64,000 nt of DNA from Thermostichus lividus PCC 6715 (GCF_002754935.1 NZ_CP018092.1:992001-1056000), one strand, 5' to 3'. Positions 1-10,650 are shown, counted from the stretch's first letter. The notes: generated from the sequence alone by a model not told the origin. Program-made: numbers and translations.

Positions 1-202
1 CACCCGTAAAAATTAACAGGCGGGCGCGATCGCAGGCAATGGCCACCACCTTTTTAATGCGGGTTGGATTATCACCGACGACGGTTTGATAGTAGTGGGG
101 GATACCTAAGCTCGCTAACTGCTGCGCTAAAAATTGGGCATTGCTGTTGAGGATTTCACCCAAAAGCAGTTCCGTGCCCACGCAAATAATTTCTGCATTC
201 AT
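1..202 (-). CDS. cinA: CinA-like protein, N-terminal part (cut by window edge)
   Basis: The 67 visible codons start with ATG at 202 and read [16 protein letters not shown], then a segment rich in [12 protein letters not shown]. This is the N-terminal MoCF/MoaB-like domain of the CinA (competence/damage-inducible) family, which in some bacteria acts in pyridine-nucleotide recycling. The C-terminal amidase domain would lie outside the window. The start lies 4 bases beyond the stop of the upstream transferase gene, so the two are very likely co-transcribed. Family assignment is firm; the cellular role in cyanobacteria is inferred from the family. Confidence 0.88.
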   Translation of the reverse strand, partial: MNAEIICVGTELLLGEILNSNAQFLAQQLASLGIPHYYQTVVGDNPTRIKKVVAIACDRARLLIFTG

Positions 203-206
203 GGCC

Positions 207-1253
207 TTAATCGTTCTCGCTGGTGCCGATCCGCTGCCAGACATACCAAGTGGCAAACCCCATTAGCAATGATGCTGCCACCGCATAGCCCCAGCCCCCC
301 GGCAGCCCCGCCAGTGCCATGGCCACACTGCCTACCCAAAACGTTAGGCAATAGATAAAGAGAACTGTTAACCGCTGGGACAGTCCTGCTCTGAGCAGGC
401 GATGGTGGAGATGCCCTTTATCCGGGGCAAAGGGAGACTGACCTTGGCGCAAGCGGTTGACCACCACCGTCGAGGTATCAACAATGGGCACAGCCAGAAT
501 CAACAAGGGCAATAAAATAGCTGCAGCGGTATAGGCTTTGACCAAGCCAATCACCCCAATCCCGGCCAAGGTAAAGCCCATAAAGTAGGCACCGCCATCC
601 CCCATGAAAATTTTTGCGGGATTGAAGTTGTAGCGCAAAAAGCCAAGGGCACCGCCGGCCAAGGCGGCGGCAATCAACCCCGCTTCTGGTTCCCCAAGGA
701 GCATACAGACAAAAAGCATCAAGGAGGCAGCAATACCGGACACACCAGCGGCCAAGCCATCAACTCCATCAATAAAGTTAATGGCATTGGCAATGCCCAC
801 CAGCCATAGGGTAGTGAGGGGTAGGCTCAACCAGCCTAGGTCGATAATGCCGAAAAAGGGGACGGTGATGATCCGAATTTTGACCCCAACGGCCCAGACA
901 ATGCCGGCCACAACAAACTGAAGCACTAGGCGCAGCAGGGCAGGTAATGTGAGTAGATCATCCGCGAGGCCAATCAGGAAAAAGGCCACACCACCAAGGG
1001 TAACTCCCCAAATTTCGTACTCCGCAGGCTGGGGCATCACCCCGAAACCACCGGCATTCCAGACAAGGAGCAAGGCGACCAGATTGCCTAAAAAAATAGA
1101 GATGCCGCCAAGGCGCACCATGGGGCGGGTGTGAATTTTCCGCTCGTTGGGGCGATCCACAAACCCAGTCTTATGACCCAGTTCGTTGACAACAGGGGTC
1201 ACCAGTAAGACAACGGCAATGGCAGCAATAAACGCAATGAGGTGGTAAAGCAT
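207..1253 (-). CDS. MraY/WecA-family undecaprenyl-phosphate sugar-1-phosphate transferase
   Basis: A 348-residue polytopic membrane protein of the glycosyltransferase 4 family. Family motifs are visible: GLADD near residue 97, [13 protein letters not shown] near 157 (catalytic aspartates) and [11 protein letters not shown] near 216, with HLHHRL in the cytoplasmic loop near 286. Such enzymes move a HexNAc-1-phosphate from a UDP-sugar to undecaprenyl phosphate and start assembly of a surface polysaccharide or teichoic-like polymer. The HLHHRL loop fits the WecA/TagO branch better than true MraY. It lies between glyA and cinA on one strand with short gaps (33 and 4 bases). The exact sugar substrate cannot be read from the sequence. 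Confidence 0.88.
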   Translation of the reverse strand: MLYHLIAFIAAIAVVLLVTPVVNELGHKTGFVDRPNERKIHTRPMVRLGGISIFLGNLVALLLVWNAGGFGVMPQPAEYEIWGVTLGGVAFFLIGLADDLLTLPALLRLVLQFVVAGIVWAVGVKIRIITVPFFGIIDLGWLSLPLTTLWLVGIANAINFIDGVDGLAAGVSGIAASLMLFVCMLLGEPEAGLIAAALAGGALGFLRYNFNPAKIFMGDGGAYFMGFTLAGIGVIGLVKAYTAAAILLPLLILAVPIVDTSTVVVNRLRQGQSPFAPDKGHLHHRLLRAGLSQRLTVLFIYCLTFWVGSVAMALAGLPGGWGYAVAASLLMGFATWYVWQRIGTSEND

Positions 1254-1286
1254 CCGCTGCGGTTAAACGATGGATACAGTTCCCTC

Positions 1287-2564
1287 TCAGGCTAGCACTG
1301 GCTGTGGCAATTGCAAGTGGGGATACAACGGAAATTTCTCGCACAGCTCGGCCACCCGTTGGCGACAGCGGAGTTTTACGGTTTCATCTGCTGGGGCATG
1401 GAGGCGATCGCCAATGATCTCTGCAATGGTGGCAAACTCAGCTTCCTTCATGCCACGGGTGGTCAATGCTGGCGTTCCCAGACGCAGGCCACTGGTCACA
1501 AAGGGAGAGGCAGGATCGTAGGGAATGGTATTTTTATTCGTCGTGATGTTGATCTCTCCCATGAGGCGATCGGCCTCTTTCCCCGTTAAGCCCACTGAAC
1601 GCAGGTCAATCAGCAGCAGGTGATTATCGGTGCCGCCAGACACGAGGCGCAGCCGCTGGGCTTGCAGACCCGCTGCCAAGGCCTGGGCATTGCGAATCAC
1701 TTGGCCAGAGTAGGCAGTGAATTCAGGCTTGAGAGCCTCCCCAAAAGCTACAGCTTTGGCGGCAATGACATGCTCGAGGGGGCCGCCTTGGGTACCCGGA
1801 AAAACGGCCTTATCCAGTTTTTTGCCCAGTTCAGCGTCGCGAGTCAGGATGAGGCCGCCCCGCGGGCCGCGCAGGGTTTTATGGGTGGTGGTGGTCACCA
1901 CATCGCACACTGGCACAGGGTTGGGGTGGTGCCCTGTAGCAACTAGGCCAGCAATATGCGCCATATCCGCTAGGAGATAGGCACCCACTTCATCAGCAAT
2001 CTCGCGAAATGCCTCAAAGGGAATCACCCGTGGGTAGGCGGAGTATCCGCAAATAATGAGCTTAGGGCGATGCTGCCGTGCCAAGTCCCGCACTTGATCC
2101 ATATCTAGGCGTTCTGTATCGGGACTGACGCCGTAGTGAACCACATTGAACCACTTGCCAGAGACATTGACAGGCGAGCCGTGGGTCAGGTGCCCGCCAT
2201 GGGACAGATCCATTCCGAGGATCGTATCCCCCGGATTCAAGAGTGCCAAGAAAACGGCAAAATTTGCTTGGGCACCAGAATGGGGTTGGACATTGGCATG
2301 GGCAGCACCAAATAACTCCTTTGCCCGATCAATGGCGAGTTGCTCAACTTCGTCAATAAATTCACAGCCACCGTAGTACCGCTTGCCCGGTAACCCTTCC
2401 GCATACTTGTTGGTCAAAACGGTGCCTTGGGCGGCCATTACCGCCGGGGAGGTGAAGTTTTCACTGGCAATCAGTTCTAGATGGTGCTGCTGTCGTTGTA
2501 CTTCTCGCTGTACCATTGCAGCCACAAGGGGGTCGGTTTGGGCAAGCCAGTCTAGTTGTGTCAT
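1287..2564 (-). CDS. glyA: Serine hydroxymethyltransferase
   Basis: A 425-residue PLP enzyme of normal family length. It converts serine and tetrahydrofolate to glycine and 5,10-methylene-THF. The N-terminal LIASENFTS motif, the [13 protein letters not shown] segment and the PLP-lysine region [14 protein letters not shown] near residue 228 are intact. In cyanobacteria this enzyme supplies one-carbon units and also works in photorespiratory metabolism. It is the first gene of a probable glyA-transferase-cinA minus-strand unit. Confidence 0.97.
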   Translation of the reverse strand: MTQLDWLAQTDPLVAAMVQREVQRQQHHLELIASENFTSPAVMAAQGTVLTNKYAEGLPGKRYYGGCEFIDEVEQLAIDRAKELFGAAHANVQPHSGAQANFAVFLALLNPGDTILGMDLSHGGHLTHGSPVNVSGKWFNVVHYGVSPDTERLDMDQVRDLARQHRPKLIICGYSAYPRVIPFEAFREIADEVGAYLLADMAHIAGLVATGHHPNPVPVCDVVTTTTHKTLRGPRGGLILTRDAELGKKLDKAVFPGTQGGPLEHVIAAKAVAFGEALKPEFTAYSGQVIRNAQALAAGLQAQRLRLVSGGTDNHLLLIDLRSVGLTGKEADRLMGEINITTNKNTIPYDPASPFVTSGLRLGTPALTTRGMKEAEFATIAEIIGDRLHAPADETVKLRCRQRVAELCEKFPLYPHLQLPQPVLA

Positions 2565-2764
2565 TGGGGTGTGAGTGTCAAGGTAAAGAATTTCTTTTCT
2601 ATCTTATCGCGACAGTATCTCTCGCAACCCTGAGCTTGCCTGCAACAGGAGCGGTGTTAGGGTTCACTAGCGGCAGATGAGGGCTATTTCGGAGTCAGGG
2701 AGATAGTATAGGAATTAAGACTTATCGTTGTTGTTCCCGTTTTTTCATACCGCAAGCCACCTCT

Positions 2765-5700
2765 ATGAACGGCTCTGATCCTTTTCTTGCGCAGATCTTG
2801 GAACGGCTTCCCCACCCCGTTTTGGCGGGCGATCGCAAGGGGGTCGTTCTCTTCGCTAATGCAGCCGCAGAATCGTTGGTGGGGCACTTGGCCTGTAGTA
2901 TGGTGGGCACACCTCTGGATACACTGCTAGGCATTCCCTTTCAGGTGTCTCAAGAGCGCATCCGCAACGTGCTGCAAACTCAGCGGGCTGAGCAATGGAA
3001 CTGTTATGACCCCACCGATCAACGATGGTGGCAAGCAAACCTGACTCCAGACCCCACGGGGTTTACATTGATTTTAACGGATATTACCGAGCACCAACGC
3101 AGCCGCATTTTGCAGCAGGCGCAAGTCAGCGAATTAGAAAAATGGTGGCAGCGCTTTCGCACCCTCACCAACCTCGGACAGCACTTGTTTTGGGAGTGCT
3201 CTGGCGATCGCTGCCAGTGGAGCGGCAACAGTGAACGGGTGCTGGGGTATGCCCTAAGTGACCTGCCGCTGACTTTACAGGGGTGGCAACACCTCATTTA
3301 CCCAGAGGATCGGGCGACCTTTGCCGACGCAATCAGCCTTAGTCAACGGCAGGCGGCCTGTTTTGTGCTCGAGTATCGCATCAAGCACGCTAGGGGGCAC
3401 TACGTGTGGGTGTGCGATCGCCGTGAATTTAACCCTGACCTAGGGGGGCTAACGGCAGTGGGGTTAATCTCTGATATTAACGAGGCCAAGGAACAGGAAC
3501 TACGGCTGCGCGAAAGTGAGCAACGCTACCGGAATCTGGTGGATCATCTGCCGGCGATTCTCTATCGCTGCGCGAACGATGAACACTGGACGATGGAGTA
3601 CCTGAGTCCAACCTTTAGTAAGTTGGCGGGCTACCCTCACACGGAGTTAATTGGCAATCGCATCCGCAGCTACGCCAGTATTACCCACCCCGAGGATGGC
3701 GATCGCGTCAACCGGATCATTCATGAGGGCTTAGCGAGCGGCCAGCCCTTTGATGTGGGGTATCGCATTCTCCATGCCGATGGCTCCATTCGTTGGGTGC
3801 ATGAGTATGGCCAGGGGGTTTACGATGCAGCGGGGCAGGTGATCGCCCTCGAAGGCATTTTAGTGGATGAAACTGAGCGCATTGCCGCTGAGCACGCCCT
3901 CCAGCAGAGTGAGTATCGGTGGCGGGCGGTCTTTGAAAATGCCCAAGTTGGTATTGTGCTCACCAGTCCCGCCGAAGGCTACCGCCTCACCTACTGTAAC
4001 CCCGCCTTCTGTCAATTTGTTGGCTACAGTGCAGCGGAACTGGCTCAACTCACTGCCCATAATTTAACCTTTGCCGAAGACTGGCCGGAAGAAGCAACCC
4101 TGATCGAAGAGTGTCAATTGGGGCTGCGCAACACCTACCAAATCATCAAACGCTACCGGCACAAGCGCGGCCACACCCTTTGGGGCAACCTCACCCTCTC
4201 CTGTGTCCGGGATCCCCAAGGAGCGCCGCAGATTTTAATTGCCCTCATTGCCGATATTACCACTGAGCGGCAGTTACTCCTTTCCCTTGAGCAGCAGCAG
4301 AACCGCTATCAGCAGTTAGTGGATAACTGTCCGGTACTCATTGTTACCCTAACCCGCGAAAAAACCCTGCTCACCACTAATTGGGCAGGCTTAGATGTCT
4401 TGGCTACCGCCCAAGTGACCCCCGGAATGCACTATGCTGCCTTACTTCATCCGCAAGAGTCACTGCAGCGCGTGAACGCCTTAATCGAGCGAGTATCGCA
4501 AGGGGAAACCCTCAGCGGCGAGGAGCTTCTCTTTCGCGGTAAGGACGAGCAACCTCGCTATATGCTCTCCCATCTATTTCCGCTGATGGATGATGAGGAG
4601 CAGCTTATGGGCTGTGTGCTAGTCAGCACCGATATTAGCGATCGCAAACGGGTGCTGGCCGAACTGGATGAACGGGAAGCCCAATACCGCAGTGTCTTTG
4701 AGTCAGTGGCAGAGGGGCTGGCTATTTATGATCCCCATGCGGAACACATGATTGAAGTCAATACCGCCCTTTGCAAAATGCACGGCTACAGCCGCGAGGA
4801 GATGTTACAACTGCCTCCCCAACAGCTTGTTCATCCCGACCATTTTCAAAAGGTTAAAGACTCTCTCGAGGCCATCCGCCAGCACCGCACTTGGCAGGGG
4901 GTCGCTCAACACCGGTGCAAAAAAGGTCGCCTCATTGATGTCGAGATTTTCGCTACCCCACTCCTCTATAAAGGCAAGGAACACATCCTGTACGTAGTTC
5001 GGGATATTACGCAACTGAATCGGATCGAGGCGGAGCGATCGGCAGCCGTGCACGAGCTAGAGCAGCGAAAAATACTGCTGCAAAATTTGCTTGCAGATTT
5101 AGATGTGGGCGTAATGCTCATCAGTGCAGATCTACGGGTGCAGCTTGTCAACCCTAAAGCATGCCAACTCCTAGGGGCTAGCGCCTCTGACCTGCTTGGG
5201 CAAGCTATTGTTGAGCACTCATGGCAGGCTCTCGATGCTGAGGGTAACACGATGCCACCAGAGCAATTTCCAGTGATGCTCGCGATACAGGAGCAACGCC
5301 GGATTCAAAATCGGGTGATGGGGATTCTCAATCTGCGCACCCAAGAGCGCATTTGGCTTCAGGTGACAGCAGATCCTCAGTTTGCCCCGCATGGCACCCT
5401 TGAGCAAGTAATTGTTACCTTTAGCGACATTAGCGATCGCAAGCAGAAAGAAGACCGACTGCAACACCAAGCCGATCAACAGCACTGCCTCAGCCAGTTG
5501 ATTCAAGCCATTCGCGACTCTGCCGACCTAAATACGATCTTCCAAACCGCCGTACAGGATACCAGCCGTCTGTTGCGCTGCGATCGGGCAGTCATTGTCA
5601 AGTATCACGCCGATCAAGGCCATTGGCTGCCCTTGGTTGAGCATCTTGGGCACGCCGACCTCAGGCCGACCCTAGGAGTAGCCATTCCCGATTGCGACAA

Positions 5701-6544
5701 CCCCATTGCTGATCGACTTTCTCAGGGAGAAATGGCCGAACTGCCCTCCTTTGAAGCGGTTCAGCCCACAGATAGCATCAACCGGGGAATTGCCGAGCAG
5801 TTTGCCGGGGGCTGGTTAATCTGCCCTATTCAATTGAGCAAGCAGATTTGGGGGGCATTTTCCCTCCAACGGTGGGTGAATCCGTGCGGCTGGAGTGATG
5901 AAGAAAAAAAACTTGTACACACGATCGCTGGGCAATTGGCCGTTGCCATTGAGCAAGTGGGGCTTTACAACTACCTGCAAAGCAGGAATGCTGAGCTATC
6001 GCGCCTTGCCACCATGGATGGGCTGACGCAAATTGCCAATCGTCGCTACTTTGACCAGTACCTTGAACAGCAGTGGCAGTTGGCACAGCGAGAAAAAACT
6101 AGCATGACGCTGATATTAGGGGATGTGGATTTCTTTAAGGATTTTAATGATCACTATGGCCATCAAGCGGGGGATGAGTGCCTGATCGCGATCGCCAATA
6201 CCCTGACTCAAGCGGCTCGTCGTCCGACGGATTTGGTTGCTCGCTACGGTGGCGAAGAATTTGCTCTGATTTTACCCAATACCACCCTACTGGGGGGCGT
6301 GCGCATTGCCGAGCGGATTCAGCACCTTGTGTATCATCTCAATATTCCCCATGCTGCTTCTGCGGTGGGCGATCGCGTCACCCTGAGTTTAGGGCTTGTA
6401 ACCCTCATGCCCCAAGTCGGCCAAGCAGTAGCTGAGCTGATCCGGCTAGCGGACGAGCAACTTTACCGAGCCAAAAATAGAGGCCGCAATATCTACTGCT
6501 GCTATCCTGAGCACCCTGCTAGCACACAGGGGGAAACGTTATAG
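2765..6544 (+). CDS. Multi-PAS/GAF diguanylate cyclase
   Basis: A 1259-residue cytoplasmic signalling protein with no predicted membrane segments. I read about seven PAS modules, starting near residues 8, 132, 252, 380, 512, 639 and 769, several followed by PAC-type ends such as DITEHQR and DISDRK. A GAF domain follows at about 905-1070 and a GGDEF domain at about 1085-1250. The active-site signature is GGEEF at 1162-1166, a functional variant of GGDEF. RPTD sits five residues upstream, matching the RxxD inhibitory I-site. It should therefore make cyclic-di-GMP from two GTP with product inhibition. There is no EAL or HD-GYP domain. The GAF lacks an obvious cyanobacteriochrome bilin-binding Cys motif, so light sensing is not supported. 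It is a single gene with its own 200-bp upstream region. Confidence 0.93.
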   Translation: MNGSDPFLAQILERLPHPVLAGDRKGVVLFANAAAESLVGHLACSMVGTPLDTLLGIPFQVSQERIRNVLQTQRAEQWNCYDPTDQRWWQANLTPDPTGFTLILTDITEHQRSRILQQAQVSELEKWWQRFRTLTNLGQHLFWECSGDRCQWSGNSERVLGYALSDLPLTLQGWQHLIYPEDRATFADAISLSQRQAACFVLEYRIKHARGHYVWVCDRREFNPDLGGLTAVGLISDINEAKEQELRLRESEQRYRNLVDHLPAILYRCANDEHWTMEYLSPTFSKLAGYPHTELIGNRIRSYASITHPEDGDRVNRIIHEGLASGQPFDVGYRILHADGSIRWVHEYGQGVYDAAGQVIALEGILVDETERIAAEHALQQSEYRWRAVFENAQVGIVLTSPAEGYRLTYCNPAFCQFVGYSAAELAQLTAHNLTFAEDWPEEATLIEECQLGLRNTYQIIKRYRHKRGHTLWGNLTLSCVRDPQGAPQILIALIADITTERQLLLSLEQQQNRYQQLVDNCPVLIVTLTREKTLLTTNWAGLDVLATAQVTPGMHYAALLHPQESLQRVNALIERVSQGETLSGEELLFRGKDEQPRYMLSHLFPLMDDEEQLMGCVLVSTDISDRKRVLAELDEREAQYRSVFESVAEGLAIYDPHAEHMIEVNTALCKMHGYSREEMLQLPPQQLVHPDHFQKVKDSLEAIRQHRTWQGVAQHRCKKGRLIDVEIFATPLLYKGKEHILYVVRDITQLNRIEAERSAAVHELEQRKILLQNLLADLDVGVMLISADLRVQLVNPKACQLLGASASDLLGQAIVEHSWQALDAEGNTMPPEQFPVMLAIQEQRRIQNRVMGILNLRTQERIWLQVTADPQFAPHGTLEQVIVTFSDISDRKQKEDRLQHQADQQHCLSQLIQAIRDSADLNTIFQTAVQDTSRLLRCDRAVIVKYHADQGHWLPLVEHLGHADLRPTLGVAIPDCDNPIADRLSQGEMAELPSFEAVQPTDSINRGIAEQFAGGWLICPIQLSKQIWGAFSLQRWVNPCGWSDEEKKLVHTIAGQLAVAIEQVGLYNYLQSRNAELSRLATMDGLTQIANRRYFDQYLEQQWQLAQREKTSMTLILGDVDFFKDFNDHYGHQAGDECLIAIANTLTQAARRPTDLVARYGGEEFALILPNTTLLGGVRIAERIQHLVYHLNIPHAASAVGDRVTLSLGLVTLMPQVGQAVAELIRLADEQLYRAKNRGRNIYCCYPEHPASTQGETL

Positions 6545-6629
6545 CTTCCTTGCGCGACCTTAGAAAACAGCCGCTGGCTGCCCACGACTGCTGCTAGGGT
6601 GCCGAGCACTGCGGCAGATCTTTGATAGG

Positions 6630-7667
6630 ATGAGCCTCAAGGAGTTGCCGCCTGTATTGCCCATGAACCTTGCCAATCAGTTCCAAAGCGGTTTCACCCT
6701 CTTTCTGAGTTTATTAGTAGAGGCATTTCCGTTTCTTTTATTGGGAATTCTCCTCTCCAGTCTGTTACTGCTGTTTATTGATGAACAGGCGCTGATCCGC
6801 CGCCTGCCGCGATCGCCGCTGTTAGGGGCATTGGTGGGTAGTTGCATTGGCTTTTTGTTCCCAGTGTGTGAGTGCGGCAATGTGCCGGTCGCTCGCCGGC
6901 TGCTTGTTCAAGGAATGCCCGCCTCGGTGGCTATTGGTTTTTTGTTGGCGGCTCCCACCATTAATCCAATTGTGATCTGGGCAACGTGGATTGCCTTTCG
7001 CGATCAACCGGAAATTGTTGTTTTTCGAGTGCTCTTTTCGCTGGCGATCGCCACCATCGTTGGCTGGGTCTTTAGCTGCCAAGCCGATCTACGCCCTTTT
7101 TTGCAACCCACCGTCACAGCGATGATGCCGCGCCCCCAACCCGAAACCGTTGCAGTTCCGGCACTGCTGCAATCCGGCACCTACCTGCTAAGTTCCCCGG
7201 GTCAACCCCTTGCCCTTGACACCCTCACCCTAGCCCCTAGGGTCTCCCCCCAACCGTGGCCACAACGGCTACCGCTCCTGCTGGATAACATTCTCCAAGA
7301 GTTTCGGGAGCTAGGGGGGATTTTAGTCCTTGGTAGCCTCATTGCCGCTGCCATTCAAGTGGCCGCCCCCCGCGAACTGATCCTCAGCCTAGGCCAAGGC
7401 CCCGTCATTTCCATTGTGGCCATGATGATTCTGGGCACCGTTATTTCCATTTGCTCAACGGTGGATGCCTTTTTCGCCCTTGCCTTTGCAGCGACCTTCA
7501 CCCCCGGTGCCCTGTTAGCTTTTTTAGTCCTTGGGCCAATGGTGGATCTCAAAGGCATTGGCCTGCTGCTGACCATTTTCCGTCCGCGGGCGCTGATCTA
7601 TATCTTTATACTGGTGGCACAACTCACCTTCTCTCTTTGTCTATTTCTGAATTTGCAGTGGAGTTAG
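6630..7667 (+). CDS. DUF318/UPF0718-family permease
   Basis: A 345-residue membrane protein with about eight hydrophobic segments in two halves separated by a soluble linker (residues about 150-215). The first half carries the cysteine motif [12 protein letters not shown] near residue 79, typical of the DUF318/ArsP-like permease family, and the second half has the paired [15 protein letters not shown] segment near 270. Some relatives export organoarsenicals; the substrate here is unknown. An internal ATG at 6663 is an equally possible start. lipA begins 3 bases after the stop, so the two probably share a transcript, although a functional link is not obvious. Confidence 0.8.
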   Translation: MSLKELPPVLPMNLANQFQSGFTLFLSLLVEAFPFLLLGILLSSLLLLFIDEQALIRRLPRSPLLGALVGSCIGFLFPVCECGNVPVARRLLVQGMPASVAIGFLLAAPTINPIVIWATWIAFRDQPEIVVFRVLFSLAIATIVGWVFSCQADLRPFLQPTVTAMMPRPQPETVAVPALLQSGTYLLSSPGQPLALDTLTLAPRVSPQPWPQRLPLLLDNILQEFRELGGILVLGSLIAAAIQVAAPRELILSLGQGPVISIVAMMILGTVISICSTVDAFFALAFAATFTPGALLAFLVLGPMVDLKGIGLLLTIFRPRALIYIFILVAQLTFSLCLFLNLQWS

Positions 7668-7669
7668 CC

Positions 7670-8563
7670 GTGGTCGTCAAACCAGACTGGTTACGGGTCA
7701 AAGCCCCGCAGTGGCAGCGGGTTGGCAATGTCAAAGAACTGCTACGGGATTTAGGCTTAAATACTGTGTGCGAAGAAGCCTCCTGCCCCAACATTGGCGA
7801 GTGCTTTAACGAGGGGACAGCAACATTTTTAATGATGGGCCCTGCCTGTACCCGTGCCTGTCCTTACTGCGACATTGACTTTGAAAAGAAACCCCTCCCC
7901 CTTGACCCCACAGAGCCCGATCGCCTTGCCGAAGCCGTCGTCCGGATGCAGCTCAACCATGTGGTCATTACCTCGGTGAACCGCGATGATTTGGCGGATG
8001 GAGGAGCGAGCCAGTTTGTTGCCGTCATTCAACGGATTCGCGATCGCGCAGCCCGCACCACCATTGAAGTTTTAATTCCGGATCTGTGCGGCAATTGGGA
8101 GGCACTTGATCGCATCCTGGCGGCTGGCCCAGATGTCCTCAACCACAATACCGAAACAGTGCCGCGCCTCTACCGCCGTGTCCGCCCCCAAGGCAGCTAC
8201 CAGCGCAGCCTAGACCTGTTACAGCGTGTCCATGAAACAACACCGTGGATCTACTCGAAATCCGGCATTATGGTTGGTCTCGGGGAAACTGTTGCCGAAG
8301 TGGAAGCGGTTATGCAGGACCTGCGACGGGTGGGCTGTGACATCCTCACCATTGGTCAGTACCTGCAACCTAGTTCTAAACATCTAGGCGTGCAAACCTT
8401 TGTGCATCCAGAGCAATTTGCAGCTTGGCGCACCCTTGGCGAATCTATGGGCTTTTTACAGGTGGTGTCGTCGCCGCTGACGCGGAGCTCCTACCATGCC
8501 GAGCAGGTACGCTCACTGATGGCGCAATACCCCCGCCAACGCCCTTCACAACAGCTGTCTTAA
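7670..8563 (+). CDS. lipA: Lipoyl synthase
   Basis: A radical-SAM enzyme that inserts two sulfurs into octanoyl groups on carrier proteins (pyruvate dehydrogenase E2, glycine cleavage H). Both iron-sulfur clusters are visible: the auxiliary-cluster pattern CX4CX5C ([12 protein letters not shown]) and the SAM-cluster pattern CX3CX2C (CTRACPYC). The C-terminal RSSY serine motif is also present. The longest reading frame opens far upstream inside the permease gene. I chose the GTG at 7670 because GGAG lies 6 bases upstream and the resulting 297 residues match the usual family length; GTG at 7658 is the alternative. Confidence 0.94.
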   Translation: MVVKPDWLRVKAPQWQRVGNVKELLRDLGLNTVCEEASCPNIGECFNEGTATFLMMGPACTRACPYCDIDFEKKPLPLDPTEPDRLAEAVVRMQLNHVVITSVNRDDLADGGASQFVAVIQRIRDRAARTTIEVLIPDLCGNWEALDRILAAGPDVLNHNTETVPRLYRRVRPQGSYQRSLDLLQRVHETTPWIYSKSGIMVGLGETVAEVEAVMQDLRRVGCDILTIGQYLQPSSKHLGVQTFVHPEQFAAWRTLGESMGFLQVVSSPLTRSSYHAEQVRSLMAQYPRQRPSQQLS

Positions 8564-8567
8564 TTGG

Positions 8568-8625
8568 CATGACATCCTCCCGACGCTGACCCTACGGGTG
8601 CAGCCCGAAACGTATCGCTCCCTGC
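8568..8625 (-). mobile_element. Possible decayed IS200/IS605 right-end remnant
   Basis: Just after lipA the strand holds TGACATCCTCCCGACGCTG followed by a CTGACCC/GGGTGCAG stem-loop. Read on the minus strand it ends with a hairpin and GGGAGGATGTCA, the pattern seen at the intact IS605-type right ends in this window but with the final TCAA altered. No transposase is attached. The hairpin could now serve as a terminator between the convergent lipA and FHA genes. Assignment is tentative. Confidence 0.4.
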
Positions 8626-8637
8626 ACCCCTCATTAG

Positions 8638-9288
8638 TTAAGATTTGGGTTGCGTTGGTGGTGCCTGCTCCGGGGGCGGTTGTTGTTGCCACACAGCAAC
8701 GCCAATACCCAGTACCAGCGCCACGGTCACGGCAATGACCACAATCCATAGCAGCGGAGACTGGGGCGGGGGCGAGGGGGTAAACCGCACCGTCTTTTCA
8801 ACCATGGGGGGCGGCACGGCATTAAAGTTCGTTTCTTCCACACCTTCGTGCTCCTGCTCTTCATCAACAATGGTGGCGGTCGTCGTCAGGGGGACTGCCT
8901 TAATGCTGTGATAATTGATGCTGTTGAGATATTTCGTAAATTCAGCCTCTGCCATGGAAACGGTGGTGTAGTGGGCTTTGACATGGCCGCCGAAGCTGAT
9001 TTCATCCCCGGGGTTAAGATTATGACTTTGAACCCGTTTACCATTGACCAGAATGCCATTGGCACTTCTTTTGCCATCGGCATTGCCATCGACAATGCGA
9101 TAGCGGTAGCCCGAGGGGGAGGGTAAGCGTAATAACAAGGCATGTTGTCGTGAGACACCGTGCCCCTGAATCACGATTGCGTTACTGGCGTCCCGCCCCA
9201 CCGAATAGGTGGCGGCATCTAACGGAATGGTTCGTTTTCCCGTTTCATCTTCGATGTTGAGCAGATGATACTCACTGTTACTGTCCAT
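8638..9288 (-). CDS. FHA-domain membrane protein
   Basis: A 216-residue protein. Residues about 20-110 form a forkhead-associated phosphothreonine-binding domain, with YSVGRDASNAIV, GVSRQHALLL and NGILVNGKRV as the core motifs. A linker then leads to a single hydrophobic helix at about 180-200 (LLWIVVIAVTVALVLGIGVA) and a short proline-rich end. This suggests a C-terminally anchored protein with the FHA domain in the cytoplasm, reading Ser/Thr kinase signals. No kinase is nearby. It converges with lipA. Confidence 0.87.
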   Translation of the reverse strand: MDSNSEYHLLNIEDETGKRTIPLDAATYSVGRDASNAIVIQGHGVSRQHALLLRLPSPSGYRYRIVDGNADGKRSANGILVNGKRVQSHNLNPGDEISFGGHVKAHYTTVSMAEAEFTKYLNSINYHSIKAVPLTTTATIVDEEQEHEGVEETNFNAVPPPMVEKTVRFTPSPPPQSPLLWIVVIAVTVALVLGIGVAVWQQQPPPEQAPPTQPKS

Positions 9289-9359
9289 TAGGGAACCACC
9301 TCAACAGCAACCGTAACACCTTTATATTACTTGGGCATCAGCAGTATCTGGTAGGATCA

Positions 9360-10650
9360 GCAAAGTAAACTTCCCCTGACTTCAGTCAGGGGCTTTCAGT
9401 AGCCCTGAGCCTGTTATGTTCTGCAAGAGAACAAGACAAGCCCGAACCTCTAGGCTGGTTTACAACAGCCCCCAAAAGCGCAATTACACTAGCACCATTG
9501 AAATCTGCGTCTCCTGTCCAGCCACAATGCCCGCACTTAAACTGCTTCCCAGTGCGATAGGACTGCTTTGGGTCGGGGTAAATATGCAGGCATCTGTGGC
9601 AAGTTTGACTACTGTAGCGAGGATTAACTAGCACTATTCCCACACCTGCTTTGAGTGCCTTGTAGCTAATGAAGCTACGCAGTTGGTAAAACGCCCAACT
9701 GTTGGCACGCCTACGCTCTGTTTTAGAACGAGGTACTTGATTAGTGCGCTCCCGTATCCCTGTCAGGTCTTCCAAAGCAATAACACTGCCCGTTGCTTTT
9801 GCCCTTGCCACAATAGTCTTAGAAATGCAGTGGTTTACCCATGCCTGAAAGCGTCTCTCCCTGCCAGATAGCCGTTTCACCAGTTCCCGACATCTACGCC
9901 TAGAACTGCGTGTGCCTTTACTGGCTTTCTGCTGGAGTACCGCCCTCAGTTTGGAGTAGTGGTCTCGTACCTTAGTTAACTGCTGTCCATGCCAGTTGTC
10001 TCCTTCCGATGTATGTGCAATGTCTGTCCTACCAAAGTCAACGCCCAAAACCCCATGTCCAGTCTGAGGTTCTGGCACTTCTTCCTTTACTTGGATGTGG
10101 ATATAAAACTTACCATCTTTGCGTTTGCAGAGAGTGGCAGAAGTAGGCTTCTTGCCCTTGAGTTTTTCTATCTGGTAGTTACCCACCACTAAGGGAATGC
10201 GTTCCCGTCCGTTTAGGGTGGAGAGGCTAACGCATTGTTCTTTCGCTCTGTAGTCAAACAGGCGAGCATCATAATCCACAGAAGTAGCCCTGAATCCCTT
10301 AACCTTTCCCACCTTGCGGTTAGCGGCAACTCTGGCACAAGCCCTGACAGCCAAGTTAGCGGTTAAGCCGAATTGCTGTCGTACTGCTCTGTAAACTTCT
10401 TTCTGAATACGGTTCTTGTTAGTAATGCTGGGGCAAATGGTACTGTTGATGTATCTGCAAGCCTCAGCGAAGCCCTGCAGAACTTGGTCTAGCTTGACAA
10501 TTTGCTCTGCAGTGGGATTTAGTTGACAGACAATGGTCAGTATTTGCTGTGGCATGAGTTCATTTTATGCGCCTAAATGGTAATATGGCAACTGAAGTTG
10601 CTAAAGAGGCTTTCCTCCCCGCACTGAAGTACGGGGCTTCCAGCCCTACC
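9360..10650 (-). mobile_element. IS605/IS1341-type element with tnpB only
   Basis: The unit contains one tnpB gene flanked by subterminal palindromes. Right end: CCCCTGAC-TTCA-GTCAGGGG at 9373-9392, which overlaps the tnpB stop. Left end: CCCCG...CGGGG at 10617-10635. Read on the minus strand, AAAG lies 5' of the right hairpin and TTTAC follows it, an AAAG/TTAC pairing like the IS608 guide/cleavage pair. No Y1 transposase (TnpA) is present, so movement would need TnpA from elsewhere. Outer boundaries are approximate because the element makes no target duplication. Confidence 0.75.
9386..10555 (-). CDS. tnpB: TnpB RNA-guided nuclease (IS605 OrfB family)
   Basis: A 389-residue protein that is complete from its ATG to a TGA inside the right-end hairpin. 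RuvC-like catalytic positions are visible: GVDFGRTDIA near residue 173, ALEDLTGI near 260 and DADFNGASV near 350. The zinc ribbon is CHRC...CGHC near 320-342. TnpB proteins are omega-RNA-guided DNA endonucleases that help IS605 elements persist. Because all three acidic residues and the zinc finger are intact, it could be active. The guide RNA would overlap the 3' end of the gene and run past 9386 towards lower coordinates. Confidence 0.9.
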   Translation of the reverse strand: MPQQILTIVCQLNPTAEQIVKLDQVLQGFAEACRYINSTICPSITNKNRIQKEVYRAVRQQFGLTANLAVRACARVAANRKVGKVKGFRATSVDYDARLFDYRAKEQCVSLSTLNGRERIPLVVGNYQIEKLKGKKPTSATLCKRKDGKFYIHIQVKEEVPEPQTGHGVLGVDFGRTDIAHTSEGDNWHGQQLTKVRDHYSKLRAVLQQKASKGTRSSRRRCRELVKRLSGRERRFQAWVNHCISKTIVARAKATGSVIALEDLTGIRERTNQVPRSKTERRRANSWAFYQLRSFISYKALKAGVGIVLVNPRYSSQTCHRCLHIYPDPKQSYRTGKQFKCGHCGWTGDADFNGASVIALLGAVVNQPRGSGLSCSLAEHNRLRATESP

